DNA of 64,000 bases, taken from assembly GCA_040755215.1 (NCBI GenBank), contig JBFMBG010000001.1:1-64000 (forward strand), written 5' to 3'. Numbering within the stretch: the first letter of the stretch is position 1; the number at the start of each line of letters is the position of its first letter. Below, in pieces: positions 8,773 through 17,110 of the stretch. Below the pieces are notes generated by a model. It saw nothing but the letters and a program-made list of their open reading frames with translations, was not told the DNA's origin and did no database searches. Source of the DNA: JAIMBK01 sp040755215. Lineage in GTDB: Bacteria > Bacillota > Desulfotomaculia > Desulfotomaculales > Nap2-2B. Made by a program: the position numbers and the translations under genes.

Positions 8773-9597
8773 CTACCATTCGTTTGCCAGAAAAGGCATC
8801 TTTTCGCGCTCCACCATACTGATCGCCCCGTTGGGGCACCCCGTCTCGCAGAGCCCGCAGCCAAAGCACTTAAGCATGTTCACGTTCGCCCTGTCGAGAG
8901 AAACCTCCAGGCGGACGGCCCCAAACTGGCAGCGTTCTACGCACGTCCCGCAGCCCGTGCATTTGGAATAATCCACCACGGCCACGTAATGGCCCTTGAC
9001 GAGAACCTTTATGTCGTAATCCAGGCGGTTTCTGATCCCCAGGCAAACGGGGTACTCGCAGTTGCAAATGCCCCCGATATACGGGGTTCCGAAGGTCCAA
9101 AAGGTGTGTACGGCTCCTTTTTTGTTGACTTCGGCGAGCCACTCCTTGGCTTCCTTCGGGCCCAGAAACTCAACGCCGCCCCGGTAGGTTTCCGGCCACC
9201 TTTCCCATTTAAACATGCCCACGCCCAGGCCCATGCAGAAGAAGTTGTCGGAATCCTTGAGTGCCCTCACCTGCCTCCTGCAGGCGCAGGTCATCCGGGC
9301 GATCGGGTAGGCGATTTCCATGATGGCCTGGACCTCCTGGAGGGTGACCACCTGCCCGAAGTGAACGGCATGGCTCAGCTGCTCGGCCCGCTCTTTGAGC
9401 ATGGGGAAGTTCTCCGGGTTGACGGCGCGCGCTTCGATCGCCTCTTTCAGCAGCTCTTCGGCCATGATCTGCGGGTTTGCCTCCGCTCCCTTGCGTTTAA
9501 CCTCCTTCTGGCGGAGCCTGTACATTTTTTGCGCGTAGTTCTGGGTGTTTAAATACCACTTACCCCCGTCGCCGTGCTTTACGCACCAGTTGCACAC
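8773..9597 (-). CDS. Multi-cysteine ferredoxin-like protein with two C-terminal 4Fe-4S motifs
   Basis: A 274-residue protein. The N-terminus has CNWCVKHGDGG, the middle has CACRRQ...FFCMG and ICNCEYPVCLGIR, and the C-terminus has two classical clusters, CTGCGTCVERC near residue 215 and CFGCGLCETGCPNGA near 245. The extra cysteines in the first 190 residues may hold additional clusters or a metal. I preferred GTG 9597, which has AAAGGGG 9 bases upstream, over an in-frame TTG at 9606 that touches that site. Not a named family to me; by context it is an electron-transfer partner of the dehydratase-like flavoproteins or the nitroreductase. Confidence 0.75.
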   Translation of the reverse strand: MCNWCVKHGDGGKWYLNTQNYAQKMYRLRQKEVKRKGAEANPQIMAEELLKEAIEARAVNPENFPMLKERAEQLSHAVHFGQVVTLQEVQAIMEIAYPIARMTCACRRQVRALKDSDNFFCMGLGVGMFKWERWPETYRGGVEFLGPKEAKEWLAEVNKKGAVHTFWTFGTPYIGGICNCEYPVCLGIRNRLDYDIKVLVKGHYVAVVDYSKCTGCGTCVERCQFGAVRLEVSLDRANVNMLKCFGCGLCETGCPNGAISMVEREKMPFLANEW

Positions 9598-9668
9598 GGC
9601 ACTCAACCCCTTTCGTTTTTAAATTAAGCTCCATCCGTCTATAAAACATACCTCGAAAAAACTTTACC

Positions 9669-9922
9669 GGGCTGGAATTGTCCGGCTCGCTCCGATGCTG
9701 CGAGCTGACGAAACATCGGCTTGGCTCGGAGCGAACCAGGCAGCGCTGCAAAATGCGCATGAAGCGTCAGTTTTCTTACCCCAGTTATTTTCAAACGTTA
9801 TAAGTTGCTTTCTCACGTCTTGTTATCTGCGCGTTTCGCGCTGCCGGTTCGCTTGCCTCACCTGCGCCGTGTTTCGTTGCCAGCCCTTCGCATATGTCGC
9901 TCGCCCGGACAAATTCCAGCCC
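9669..9922 (-). repeat. Structured dispersed repeat, copy A
   Basis: A 254-bp non-coding repeat. Its core is highly similar to 19235-19492: shared blocks include ACATCGGCTTGG, GAGCGAACCAG, CAGCGCTGCAAAATGCGC, TGTTATCTGCGCGTTTCGCG and CTTCGCATATGTCGCTC. The ends are an inverted pair, GGGCTGGAATTGTCCGG at 9669 and its complement with one extra base at 9905-9922. This arm sequence is unrelated to that of copy B. Internal hairpins GCTCCGA/TCGGAGC and GCGCG/CGCGC are kept. It begins 17 bp past the nitroreductase stop codon, in the same orientation to its upstream gene as copies B and C. Confidence 0.85.
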
Positions 9923-9939
9923 TCGTTTTCATACCCTCC

Positions 9940-10557
9940 TCATCCAATCCAATCAAGCAGGATGTCTTTTTCCGGTAGGCGCGGACGGGGCGGCGGGTCC
10001 TGATCGGGAAAGCCCACGGGCAGCAGGGCGACAACCAGAATATTTTCGCCCAGCCCAAGCAGCTCTTTTACTTCCCTGGGCCTGAACATCATCACCCAGC
10101 AACTCCCGAGCCCCAGATCGACGGCCCTTAAAACCATGTGCTCAATGGCGATGGCGGTGTTCAGGCTTATGTAGGCCCTGGCCGCCTGCTCGTCCATGTC
10201 CGCCCTTAACCTGGCCAGATCGGCAGGGCTTAAGCTTTCCAGGTCGGTGCCCGCAAAAACGCCCGCCTCCCACAATTCCGCCATTCTCTGCGGCCTCGCC
10301 TCTACGGCCCTTACATCCGCGCAGCACACGATCACCACCGGCGCCTGGGCGATAAATCTCAGCCCGAAGGTGCACTCGCTCAGCTTCTGCCTGGTTTCCG
10401 GGTCTTTTACCACCACGAACCGCCAGGGCTGAATGTTGGTCCCGGAGGGCGCCAGCCGGGCGGCTTCCAGCAGGGCCCGCACGTACTCGTCCGGAACGGG
10501 GTCGGGCTTGAACTTCCGGATGCTCCTCCTTTTTTCGATGACCTGGCCCAGTTCCAC
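9940..10557 (-). CDS. Nitroreductase-family FMN flavoprotein
   Basis: A 205-residue nitroreductase-fold protein with RRSIRKFKPDPVP at the N-terminus (FMN phosphate-binding arginines), APSGTNIQPWRFVVVKD and a C-terminal GLGSCWVMMF plus LLPVGFPDQDP. Such enzymes reduce nitro groups, quinones or enoates with NAD(P)H, and some are dehydrogenases. The substrate is not predictable from sequence. GTG 10557 is chosen because GGGAG lies 9 bases upstream; the in-frame TTG at 10566 abuts it. It lies within the dehydratase/ferredoxin cluster, so a redox step on the same pathway is likely. Confidence 0.85.
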   Translation of the reverse strand: MELGQVIEKRRSIRKFKPDPVPDEYVRALLEAARLAPSGTNIQPWRFVVVKDPETRQKLSECTFGLRFIAQAPVVIVCCADVRAVEARPQRMAELWEAGVFAGTDLESLSPADLARLRADMDEQAARAYISLNTAIAIEHMVLRAVDLGLGSCWVMMFRPREVKELLGLGENILVVALLPVGFPDQDPPPRPRLPEKDILLDWIG

Positions 10558-10655
10558 AGCAATCAACTCCCTTACTTCTTTTTAAGTCTTTCGCCCACCG
10601 GGCAACATTTTGGTGAGCTTTCGTTTCCGCCGCGTTCACCCGGCGTTCACCCGTT

Positions 10656-11951
10656 TTAAACCGCCCTGAACAGGTTCAGGTCAAAGCCGTCTTTTTCCTT
10701 GTACCGGCTGTATATGTAATGGCGGTACTGCACGTAATCCTCGTAGTTGCACGGGATGCCCTCCTCCTGCATCGCCTTTTCGAACTTTCTTAAGTCGGGC
10801 GGGCAGCCCCGGATGGGGATGGCCTTTTTGATGTTCGGGTTGTCTTTGTTGAGATCGCAGACGCACTTGCCGAAAAGAACCGTTTTTTCGAACCCCTTGC
10901 CAGCCAGCTGTTTTTTGCCGGAGATCACTTCCACCCCCGGAAAAGGCTCGCCCTTAAAGGCGGACATGAACATAATCAACAACGGGTTGAACAGGCTCGA
11001 GCACCCCGTGCACAACGTGCTGTCGTATTTCCTGATGGCCAGCCCGGTTATGCCGCGTTTGGCAAAGCCGACCGGGCCGGTGTCTTCCGGGGTCCACTCC
11101 CAGTCGTAAGGAATGGAAAAGCGGTGCTTTTCTACTTCTTCGCCCCTGACTTCGACGTCCGCGAGATCCGTACTCCGCCCGTGACGCCCGGCAAAGTATT
11201 TCAGGTGCGGGACTTCTCCGGCGGGATAGCCCATGAGCGCCGCGCCGACCACGTCGCAGGCGAGGGGATCGCGGGAGGCGACGAGGAGATCTTTTCGGTA
11301 GGCCTTGCCGGTGGGCCCGGGGCCCTTTTCCAGGGCGAAGATCCCGTCGATGATGGTCAGCGCAACCGGCACCTTTTCGATTATGCGCGGAAAGACGTGG
11401 TCCAGTTCCAGGTCAACGTTGTGGCAGAATATTTTTGACTTCCTGTCCAGAAGGCCCTTTAAATTTTTTATCCCGAGGGAAACCCTGCACTGGTTGTGGG
11501 TCTTGAGCACCGGCAGGTTGATTATCTTGTCCGCCTCCAGGGCCTTTTTTGCAATGTTTAACGTGAAGTCCCCGAAATCCACCGGTTCAAATTTTTCTTC
11601 GTTGAAGTCAACCAGTTCAACGCCGTATCTTTCTTTGAGCGTTTCGTAGCCGAGGTCCCTGTAGATGGCCCTCCCCTGCGTTTTGGGCACGGGGCGGGAA
11701 GCCTCGCCGATGGTGATGTTCCGGAACCCCTCCTCGGCCAGGATGCGCACGAGGGCAGACACCACGGTGCTGGTGGTCACCACCCCGAAGGGCGGGAAAG
11801 GCAGGTCGAAGTCCCAGGCGACGATGTTCGGCTTGATTAAAATTTTATCTTCCTTGTTGAACCCGAAAAGGCCCCCGCCCAGATCAATTGCTTTTTTCAA
11901 GGAATCGTACGGATCTGCATATTTTACAAGAGAGACAACCGGCCTGGTCAT
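10656..11951 (-). CDS. DUF362-domain Fe-S protein
   Basis: A 431-residue protein of the DUF362 family. Seen are IKPNIVAWDF near residue 40, a long middle domain with LPVLKTHNQCRVSLGIKNLKG (about residues 168-188), and a C-terminal CTGCSSLFNP and GKCVCDLNKDN...RGCPPD cysteine set. DUF362 proteins are poorly understood; some are fused to ferredoxins and accompany CoA-linked anaerobic pathways. ATG 11951 follows GAGGGG by 5 bases. It lies 24 bp from the end of the second dehydratase-like gene, so the two are almost surely co-transcribed. Confidence 0.8.
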   Translation of the reverse strand: MTRPVVSLVKYADPYDSLKKAIDLGGGLFGFNKEDKILIKPNIVAWDFDLPFPPFGVVTTSTVVSALVRILAEEGFRNITIGEASRPVPKTQGRAIYRDLGYETLKERYGVELVDFNEEKFEPVDFGDFTLNIAKKALEADKIINLPVLKTHNQCRVSLGIKNLKGLLDRKSKIFCHNVDLELDHVFPRIIEKVPVALTIIDGIFALEKGPGPTGKAYRKDLLVASRDPLACDVVGAALMGYPAGEVPHLKYFAGRHGRSTDLADVEVRGEEVEKHRFSIPYDWEWTPEDTGPVGFAKRGITGLAIRKYDSTLCTGCSSLFNPLLIMFMSAFKGEPFPGVEVISGKKQLAGKGFEKTVLFGKCVCDLNKDNPNIKKAIPIRGCPPDLRKFEKAMQEEGIPCNYEDYVQYRHYIYSRYKEKDGFDLNLFRAV

Positions 11952-11974
11952 GTTCACCCCTCATCCGTATAACC

Positions 11975-13402
11975 TTAATCTTCTATTCCCGCCAGGTACC
12001 TGGCAATCTTTTTCTTGGCGCCGATATCGTACTGGGCCATGATGGCAATCTTCTCCATGATTGGGGAGCCGCCGCCGTGGACGCCGGCCACCTGCATGAC
12101 TCCGGTATGTGCCGAGCAGAGCATGTCGCTCAGCAGGCGGAAGCACCTGTGCTGGTTTTCGGCGCTGACGGCCGGGTTGCGCATGATGTACTTCTCCAGG
12201 AAGCCCTTTGTCACCGGGTTGTAGAAATCCCCTTCCGGGGGCAGGGTGGCGGGAAGGCCGCCGGCAAGATCGGCCAGGATTTCATACTCGTGGTAGACGT
12301 TTACGCCGGCGTGGTAACGGGCCACGTTGGTAAAGACAATGTCGGGCACGAAAGTGCCGGAGGCCGCCCGGCGGGCCTTGACGGCCGAGGCTATGCCGGT
12401 GCCGTAGACCAGCTCGGCGACGGCGATCAGGTCGGCCAGCTTGTCCCGGACGTGAGGCGCCCTTTCTATGCCGTTGTACTCGGCCACCAGGGCGGCGGCG
12501 CCCATGATGATGTCGGTTACCGCGGGCTTGCAGCCGGCGTAGCTGTGCCGGTGGTAGGTGGCGAACAGGGAAGCAAGCTGTCCGGCAAATCTGGTTTCGC
12601 CGCACATGAAGACTCTTTCCCAGGGGACGAATACGTTGTCGAAGACGGTCAGGGAATCCGCCGAGCCGTATATGGCGCCGGGGGCTTTAAGGTGTTCGCG
12701 CTTTCTTGCCGCCGTTGCCCTGCAGATCAGATAAATCCCTTCCGCGTCCGCCGGGACGGCAAAGGCCACGGCCCAGTCGGCGTCTTTCTCGGTCATCAGC
12801 CTGGTGGGCACGACGATGATTTCGTCGGCGTAGGGGCCGATGGTGTTGTGGGCCTTGGCTCCCCGGACGACGATTCCGTCGGGGCGCTTTTCCACCACCC
12901 GCAGGTAGAGATCGGGGTCCTGCTGCTCAAAGGGCCTCTTCATCCGGTCTCCTTTTACGTCGGTCTGGGCGCAGTTGCTCACCAGGTCATTTTCCTGGAA
13001 GTATTCCAGGTATTTCAGGAAGCGCCCGTGGTAGCCGGTGCCGAGGGCGAGATCCATGTCCTTGGTGACCACCGAAAGGGCGTTCAGGGCGTCGACCCCC
13101 ATGCAGCGCTGGATGCATCCCCCCACCCGCTGGCACAAAAAACGGGTCATTTCCTGCTTTTTGAGCAGGTCTTCGGTGCTCTGGTGAATGTGGCAGAAGC
13201 GGTTGATGATCCTGCCCGTCAGGTGGGAAACGGCCGTCGTCAGATCTGCATATTGGGGATCGTGGGCGTAGTTGAAGGTTTCGGAAACGACGTTTATTCC
13301 CGGAAGCAGCTGGGGGTCGTCGCGCGCTACCAGCCTGCCGTTGATGTATACGTTAGGACGCATGGCGCGCAACCTGTCAAGGTACTGTTGGGCTGTTCGC
13401 AT
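11975..13402 (-). CDS. 4-hydroxybutyryl-CoA dehydratase-like Fe-S flavoprotein, divergent paralogue
   Basis: A 475-residue paralogue of the gene at 6453-7885. It keeps the four predicted cluster ligands (Cys96 and Cys100 in CIQRCMGVDA, His284 and Cys291 in HRHSYAGCK) and the adjacent Tyr and Lys. The position equivalent to catalytic Glu257 is Asp249 (ADSLTVFDNVF), and the TESMHGAG segment reads VAGVHGGG, so the second catalytic Glu is Ala. It may therefore bind a different CoA ester, act as an isomerase, or catalyse an unrelated two-electron reaction. It is the first gene of its probable operon and is followed by the DUF362 and nitroreductase genes. Confidence 0.85.
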   Translation of the reverse strand: MRTAQQYLDRLRAMRPNVYINGRLVARDDPQLLPGINVVSETFNYAHDPQYADLTTAVSHLTGRIINRFCHIHQSTEDLLKKQEMTRFLCQRVGGCIQRCMGVDALNALSVVTKDMDLALGTGYHGRFLKYLEYFQENDLVSNCAQTDVKGDRMKRPFEQQDPDLYLRVVEKRPDGIVVRGAKAHNTIGPYADEIIVVPTRLMTEKDADWAVAFAVPADAEGIYLICRATAARKREHLKAPGAIYGSADSLTVFDNVFVPWERVFMCGETRFAGQLASLFATYHRHSYAGCKPAVTDIIMGAAALVAEYNGIERAPHVRDKLADLIAVAELVYGTGIASAVKARRAASGTFVPDIVFTNVARYHAGVNVYHEYEILADLAGGLPATLPPEGDFYNPVTKGFLEKYIMRNPAVSAENQHRCFRLLSDMLCSAHTGVMQVAGVHGGGSPIMEKIAIMAQYDIGAKKKIARYLAGIED

Positions 13403-13457
13403 GGCTGATCCTCCCCTAATCTTATACTTTAGCCCTTTATGTTCATTTTCCTTCCGG

Positions 13458-13695
13458 TCATTTTACCGGGTTTTCTTCCTCCCGTTCAAATTTAAATAGA
13501 GCGACCATTTCCTCTAACCCGGCAGCAAATTTCTGCAGGCTCCCGGCCAGGGCGGAAACCTCCTCCATGGCCGCAGTTTATTCACTCGTAGTTCGCCTTA
13601 ACCCGGCGCATCTGGTAGTCCTGGACTCCGACGGCGCCGGCAAAAATGGCCAGTACTGTTAAATATCCCGCCAATATTTTCCATCTTACTTTCAC
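13458..13695 (-). pseudogene. Methyl-accepting chemotaxis protein remnant with internal deletion
   Basis: Two pieces of a chemoreceptor are fused by a deletion. From GTG 13695 (GAGGGG upstream) the frame encodes VKVRWKILAGYLTVLAIFAG and AVGVQDYQMRRVKANYE, a typical receptor N-terminus with its first membrane helix, then TGA. Immediately after, another frame reads AAMEEVSALAGSLQKFAAGL, EEMVALFKFERE and a stop at 13458-13460, which matches the last turns of an MCP signalling domain. The ligand domain, second membrane helix, HAMP and most of the hairpin are missing. The rest of the 13403-13848 interval shows nothing else. Confidence 0.7.
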
Positions 13696-13848
13696 CCCTC
13701 GTTTCCCCCTCAATTTCCCGGCATACTATCTTTACGGCTGCAGGTAAGCCCGTTCCACCAGATGGCCGGCAAAACCGGCCCGCCAATTCAACCCGGGAAG
13801 ATTACCCTTTACTTAACTTAACGGGTTAGCCTTCCTTCGTCTTTTCGC

Positions 13849-14598
13849 TTATAACCCCAGGAAGGATTTCCTTATCGTCTCGTCCCCGAGCAGCTTTTCG
13901 CTGCTTCCTTCCGCAACGATCCTGCCGTGCGAAAGAATATAGTTCCTTGTGGACAGGGCAAAGGCGAGGTTGACGTCTTGTTCGATCAGGAGCAGGGTTA
14001 TCCCCCGCCCCTGGATTTCTTTGATCTGTTCAAATACGTTCTTTTTCACCTGGGGGGCCAGGCCCAGCGAAGGCTCATCGATGCAGAGAAGCTTCGGCTG
14101 CATCATTAAGGCCCTTCCGATGGCCAGCATCTGCTGCTCGCCTCCGGACAGCGTTCCCGCAATTTGCCCGGCCCGGTCTTTCAACCTCGGGAACAGGTTA
14201 TAGACCATTTCCAGCCGCCGGTTGAACTCCGCTCTGTCCTTGCAAAGATAACCCCCGGCCTGCAGGTTGTCGGCAACGGTCATCTCGGCGAAGGGGCGGC
14301 GGCGTTCGGGGCAGTGGATCAGTCCCCGGCGCGCGATTTCGTGGGGAGGCAGCTGCTCGATCCTCTCTCTGTTAAAAGTTACCTTTCCCAAAAGGCGGAT
14401 GTTGCCCCCTTTAACCCCTTTTAAAACCTGCTTTTCCCAGTTGATCAGCCCCGTTACGGCCCGCAGCAGGGTGGTCTTGCCCGCCCCGTTGGGGCCCACC
14501 AGGCTGACCAGTTCACCGGCGTCAACCTTCAGGCTGACGTCGTTTAAAATCATCGCCGTATCGTAGTAAACGAAGAGGTTTTCGACTTCCAGCAGCAA
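13849..14598 (-). CDS. livF: Branched-chain-type ABC transporter ATP-binding protein LivF
   Basis: A 249-residue ABC ATPase. Walker A GPNGAGKTT near residue 36, signature LSGGEQQML near 148, Walker B LLCIDEPSLGL and the H-loop IEQDV are all intact. Length and the NYILSHGRIVAEG ending fit LivF. The gene directly abuts livG (stop and start adjacent) and ends the operon. It powers uptake with LivG across the LivH/LivM channel. The acyl-CoA ligase in the operon suggests an organic or aromatic acid, not an amino acid, as substrate. Confidence 0.92.
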   Translation of the reverse strand: MLLEVENLFVYYDTAMILNDVSLKVDAGELVSLVGPNGAGKTTLLRAVTGLINWEKQVLKGVKGGNIRLLGKVTFNRERIEQLPPHEIARRGLIHCPERRRPFAEMTVADNLQAGGYLCKDRAEFNRRLEMVYNLFPRLKDRAGQIAGTLSGGEQQMLAIGRALMMQPKLLCIDEPSLGLAPQVKKNVFEQIKEIQGRGITLLLIEQDVNLAFALSTRNYILSHGRIVAEGSSEKLLGDETIRKSFLGL

Positions 14599-15360
14599 CT
14601 AGACGACCTCCTTCCCGATGTAAGCCTCGATCACTTTTTCGTTGCTGATTATTTCTTCAGGCCTGCCGTCGGCAATGATCTGCCCGAAATGGAGGACGAT
14701 CACCCTGTCTACGATTTTCATCAGCTCCGAAAGTTTGTGTTCGATAATGATCATGGCGACTCCCTCGCTGTGCAGGCGGCCGAACCGGCCGCCGCGGTGC
14801 AGGCGCCTGATCGACTTGGCCAGCAGTTCCGTCTCGGTAGGGCTCAAACCGGCAAAGGGTTCGTCAAGGATCAACAATTCCGGCTCGGTGGCGATCGCCC
14901 GGGCGATTTCCAGCCGCTTTAAGTCGCCGTGGGACAGTTTGGAAGCGGGCTCCAGAGCCAGGTCGGAGATGCCGGCAAACTCCAGCGCGTCCATGGCCTT
15001 GGCTTCGACCCGCTTTACCCATTCGCCGTGCTTGGCAGCGCGCGGCCCCAGGCAGGGTACCATGACGTTGGCAATAATCGGCAGGCGCCGGAAAGGCCTG
15101 GTGTTTTGAAACGTCCCGGCAATTCCCAGAGCCACCACTTCCCAGGTTTTCAAGCGGGTAATTTCCCTGCCCCGGAAAAAAATGTGCCCGGCGCTAGGCT
15201 TCAAGATCTTCAGGATCAGGCGAACAAGCGTTGTTTTTCCGGCCCCGTTCGGCCCGATCAGCCCTACTATTTCATCGCGGTTAACGTGGAAACTGACGTT
15301 GTTTACGGCGGTAAGGCCCCCAAAATGCTTGGTCAGTCCTTTTACCTCGAAGAAACTCAT
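14599..15360 (-). CDS. livG: Branched-chain-type ABC transporter ATP-binding protein LivG
   Basis: A 253-residue ABC ATPase with Walker A GPNGAGKTT near residue 37, signature LSHGDLKRLEIARA, Walker B LLILDEPFAGLSPTE and the LivG-type C-terminal IADGRPEEIISNEKVIEAYIG. A short Gly/Arg-rich insert (RRLHRGGRFGRLHSEG) lies before the H-loop IIIEH, longer than I expect for LivG. It starts 3 bp after the ligase stop. It partners LivF beneath the membrane. Confidence 0.92.
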   Translation of the reverse strand: MSFFEVKGLTKHFGGLTAVNNVSFHVNRDEIVGLIGPNGAGKTTLVRLILKILKPSAGHIFFRGREITRLKTWEVVALGIAGTFQNTRPFRRLPIIANVMVPCLGPRAAKHGEWVKRVEAKAMDALEFAGISDLALEPASKLSHGDLKRLEIARAIATEPELLILDEPFAGLSPTETELLAKSIRRLHRGGRFGRLHSEGVAMIIIEHKLSELMKIVDRVIVLHFGQIIADGRPEEIISNEKVIEAYIGKEVV

Positions 15361-15362
15361 CT

Positions 15363-17075
15363 TTAAAGCCCCTCCGCTTCCTCACGCAGCTCCCGGCGGG
15401 AAACCTTGCCCACGTCGGTTTTGGGCAATTCGCCCCGGAACTCGACAATCTGCGGCACCTTGTAGTGGGCCAGCCTTTCCTTGCAGTAAGCGATAATCTC
15501 ATCTTCGGAGACCTTCCCCCGCGCCTCGCTGAACAGGACCACGTTGGCCTTGATAATCTGCCCTACCTTCGGATCGGGAACCCCGATAACCCCCGCCATC
15601 TTGACCTGGGGGTGGCTGTAAAGGACTTCTTCAACTTCGCGCGCAAAAACGGAATAACCTTTATATTTAATCAAGTCCTTTTTCCGGTCGTAAAAGTAAA
15701 AGTAGCCTTCCTCGTCCATCCGGGCCAGATCACCGGTCTTAAGCCACTTCCGCTCTTCCAGCTCAATCAGGGCGCGCGCCGTTTCCTCCGGCTGCTGCCA
15801 GTACCCCTCCATAATGTTCGGAGCGGAAATGATCAGCTCGCCCACTTCCCCCGGGGGAAGAAAAGCGTTCGTTTCCGGATCGACGACGGCCGCCAGAACG
15901 TTCGGAATGGGCACTCCGAACGAACCCACCTTAGGGCGTTCAGGGGGAGTGATATGGCTTACCGCGCTGGTTTCCGTCATTCCGTAGCCTTCGGTAATGT
16001 CCGCTCCGGTCCTCTGCTTCCAACCGTTTATTGTTTTTTCATGCAGGGTATCGGCACCGCAGACAATCACCTTTAGCCGTTGCCAGTTTACGCGCACCGT
16101 TTTTTCGTACTCCCGCAAAAATTCATAAATTGTAGGTACGCCGTAAAAAACAGTAGCGTTATATTTTTCTATTGCGTACAGTATTTCGTCATAATCGGGG
16201 GTTGTAAAAAGAACCAGCGTTAACCCGGAAATCAGGCTGTTCAACATAATTGCCACCTGACCGTAAATATGGTAAAAGGGCAAAAAGGCAATAACAACCT
16301 CTTTTCCTTCCTCAATTTCGGGCTCCCAAAAAGCCTGGATCTGCTGCTGACAGGCGACCAGATTAGCGTGGGTTAAAAGAACCCCTTTGGACGGACCGGT
16401 AGTGCCGCCGGTATAGGGAAGGCTTGCCACGTCCACCCGGGGGTCAATTGTCACTGCCGGGGGGCGGGGTGGATATTTTTTAAGCAGGTCTTGGAGCCTG
16501 TAGAACCCCGTCCGTTTGTAAATCTCTTCCGGGGGTTTACTGCGGTCGCCAAGGCGGCGTTTCAAAACCCCTTTCCCCAAAAAGCGCATAACTGAAGGCA
16601 GGTATTCCTCCACTCCGGTGAGAATGACGTTTTCCAGCTCAAGGCCGGTTTTCTGCACGTTTTCGTAGAGAATATCCTGGCAAACTATCGTTTTTGCCCC
16701 GCTGTCCTGCAGCTGGTGCCTTACTTCGATGCTGGTGTAGACAGGACTGATCGGAGTTACGGTGGCGCCCGTTTTCAAAATTCCAAAGTAGGCAATGACA
16801 AACTGGGGGCTGTTCAGCAGGTATAAAGCCACCCTTTGGCCCTTGCCGATGCCCAGATCGGCCAGCGCGGCGGCGAACCTGTCGACCGCATCCCGCAATT
16901 GTCTGTACCTTATTTCCTCACCGTAGAAAATAAGCGCAGCCTTATTCCCGTACTTTTCCGCCGCCCCGTCAAATAAAGCCGTCACCGGGACCGGCGGAAT
17001 CTCCACCGTATGGGGAACTCCTGAAGGGTAAAACTTTAACCAGGGTTTCGAAAAATAGAATTCTTTGGCATCCAT
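15363..17075 (-). CDS. Acyl-CoA ligase (AMP-forming) embedded in the liv operon
   Basis: A 570-residue ANL-superfamily enzyme. The ATP loop YTGGTTGPSKGV is near residue 217, with adenylate motif GYGMTETSAV near 350, hinge TGDLARMDEEGYFYFYDRKK near 440 and the C-terminal catalytic Lys in VGKVSRREL. It makes acyl-AMP and then acyl-CoA from a carboxylate. The insertion between livM and livG suggests that it activates the imported acid. Specificity (fatty, hydroxy or aromatic acid) is not readable. The ATG at 17075 follows GGAGGAGAAAG. Confidence 0.88.
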   Translation of the reverse strand: MDAKEFYFSKPWLKFYPSGVPHTVEIPPVPVTALFDGAAEKYGNKAALIFYGEEIRYRQLRDAVDRFAAALADLGIGKGQRVALYLLNSPQFVIAYFGILKTGATVTPISPVYTSIEVRHQLQDSGAKTIVCQDILYENVQKTGLELENVILTGVEEYLPSVMRFLGKGVLKRRLGDRSKPPEEIYKRTGFYRLQDLLKKYPPRPPAVTIDPRVDVASLPYTGGTTGPSKGVLLTHANLVACQQQIQAFWEPEIEEGKEVVIAFLPFYHIYGQVAIMLNSLISGLTLVLFTTPDYDEILYAIEKYNATVFYGVPTIYEFLREYEKTVRVNWQRLKVIVCGADTLHEKTINGWKQRTGADITEGYGMTETSAVSHITPPERPKVGSFGVPIPNVLAAVVDPETNAFLPPGEVGELIISAPNIMEGYWQQPEETARALIELEERKWLKTGDLARMDEEGYFYFYDRKKDLIKYKGYSVFAREVEEVLYSHPQVKMAGVIGVPDPKVGQIIKANVVLFSEARGKVSEDEIIAYCKERLAHYKVPQIVEFRGELPKTDVGKVSRRELREEAEGL

Positions 17076-17110
17076 TGTACCAACTTTCTCCTCCTTGCTG
17101 TCTTCTCGGA

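Noticed and set aside
11888..13408. 506-codon plus-strand open frame opposite the second dehydratase-like gene
   Set aside because: It is an antisense shadow: Gly/Val/His-rich with no domain, and the minus strand encodes a full family with all cluster ligands.
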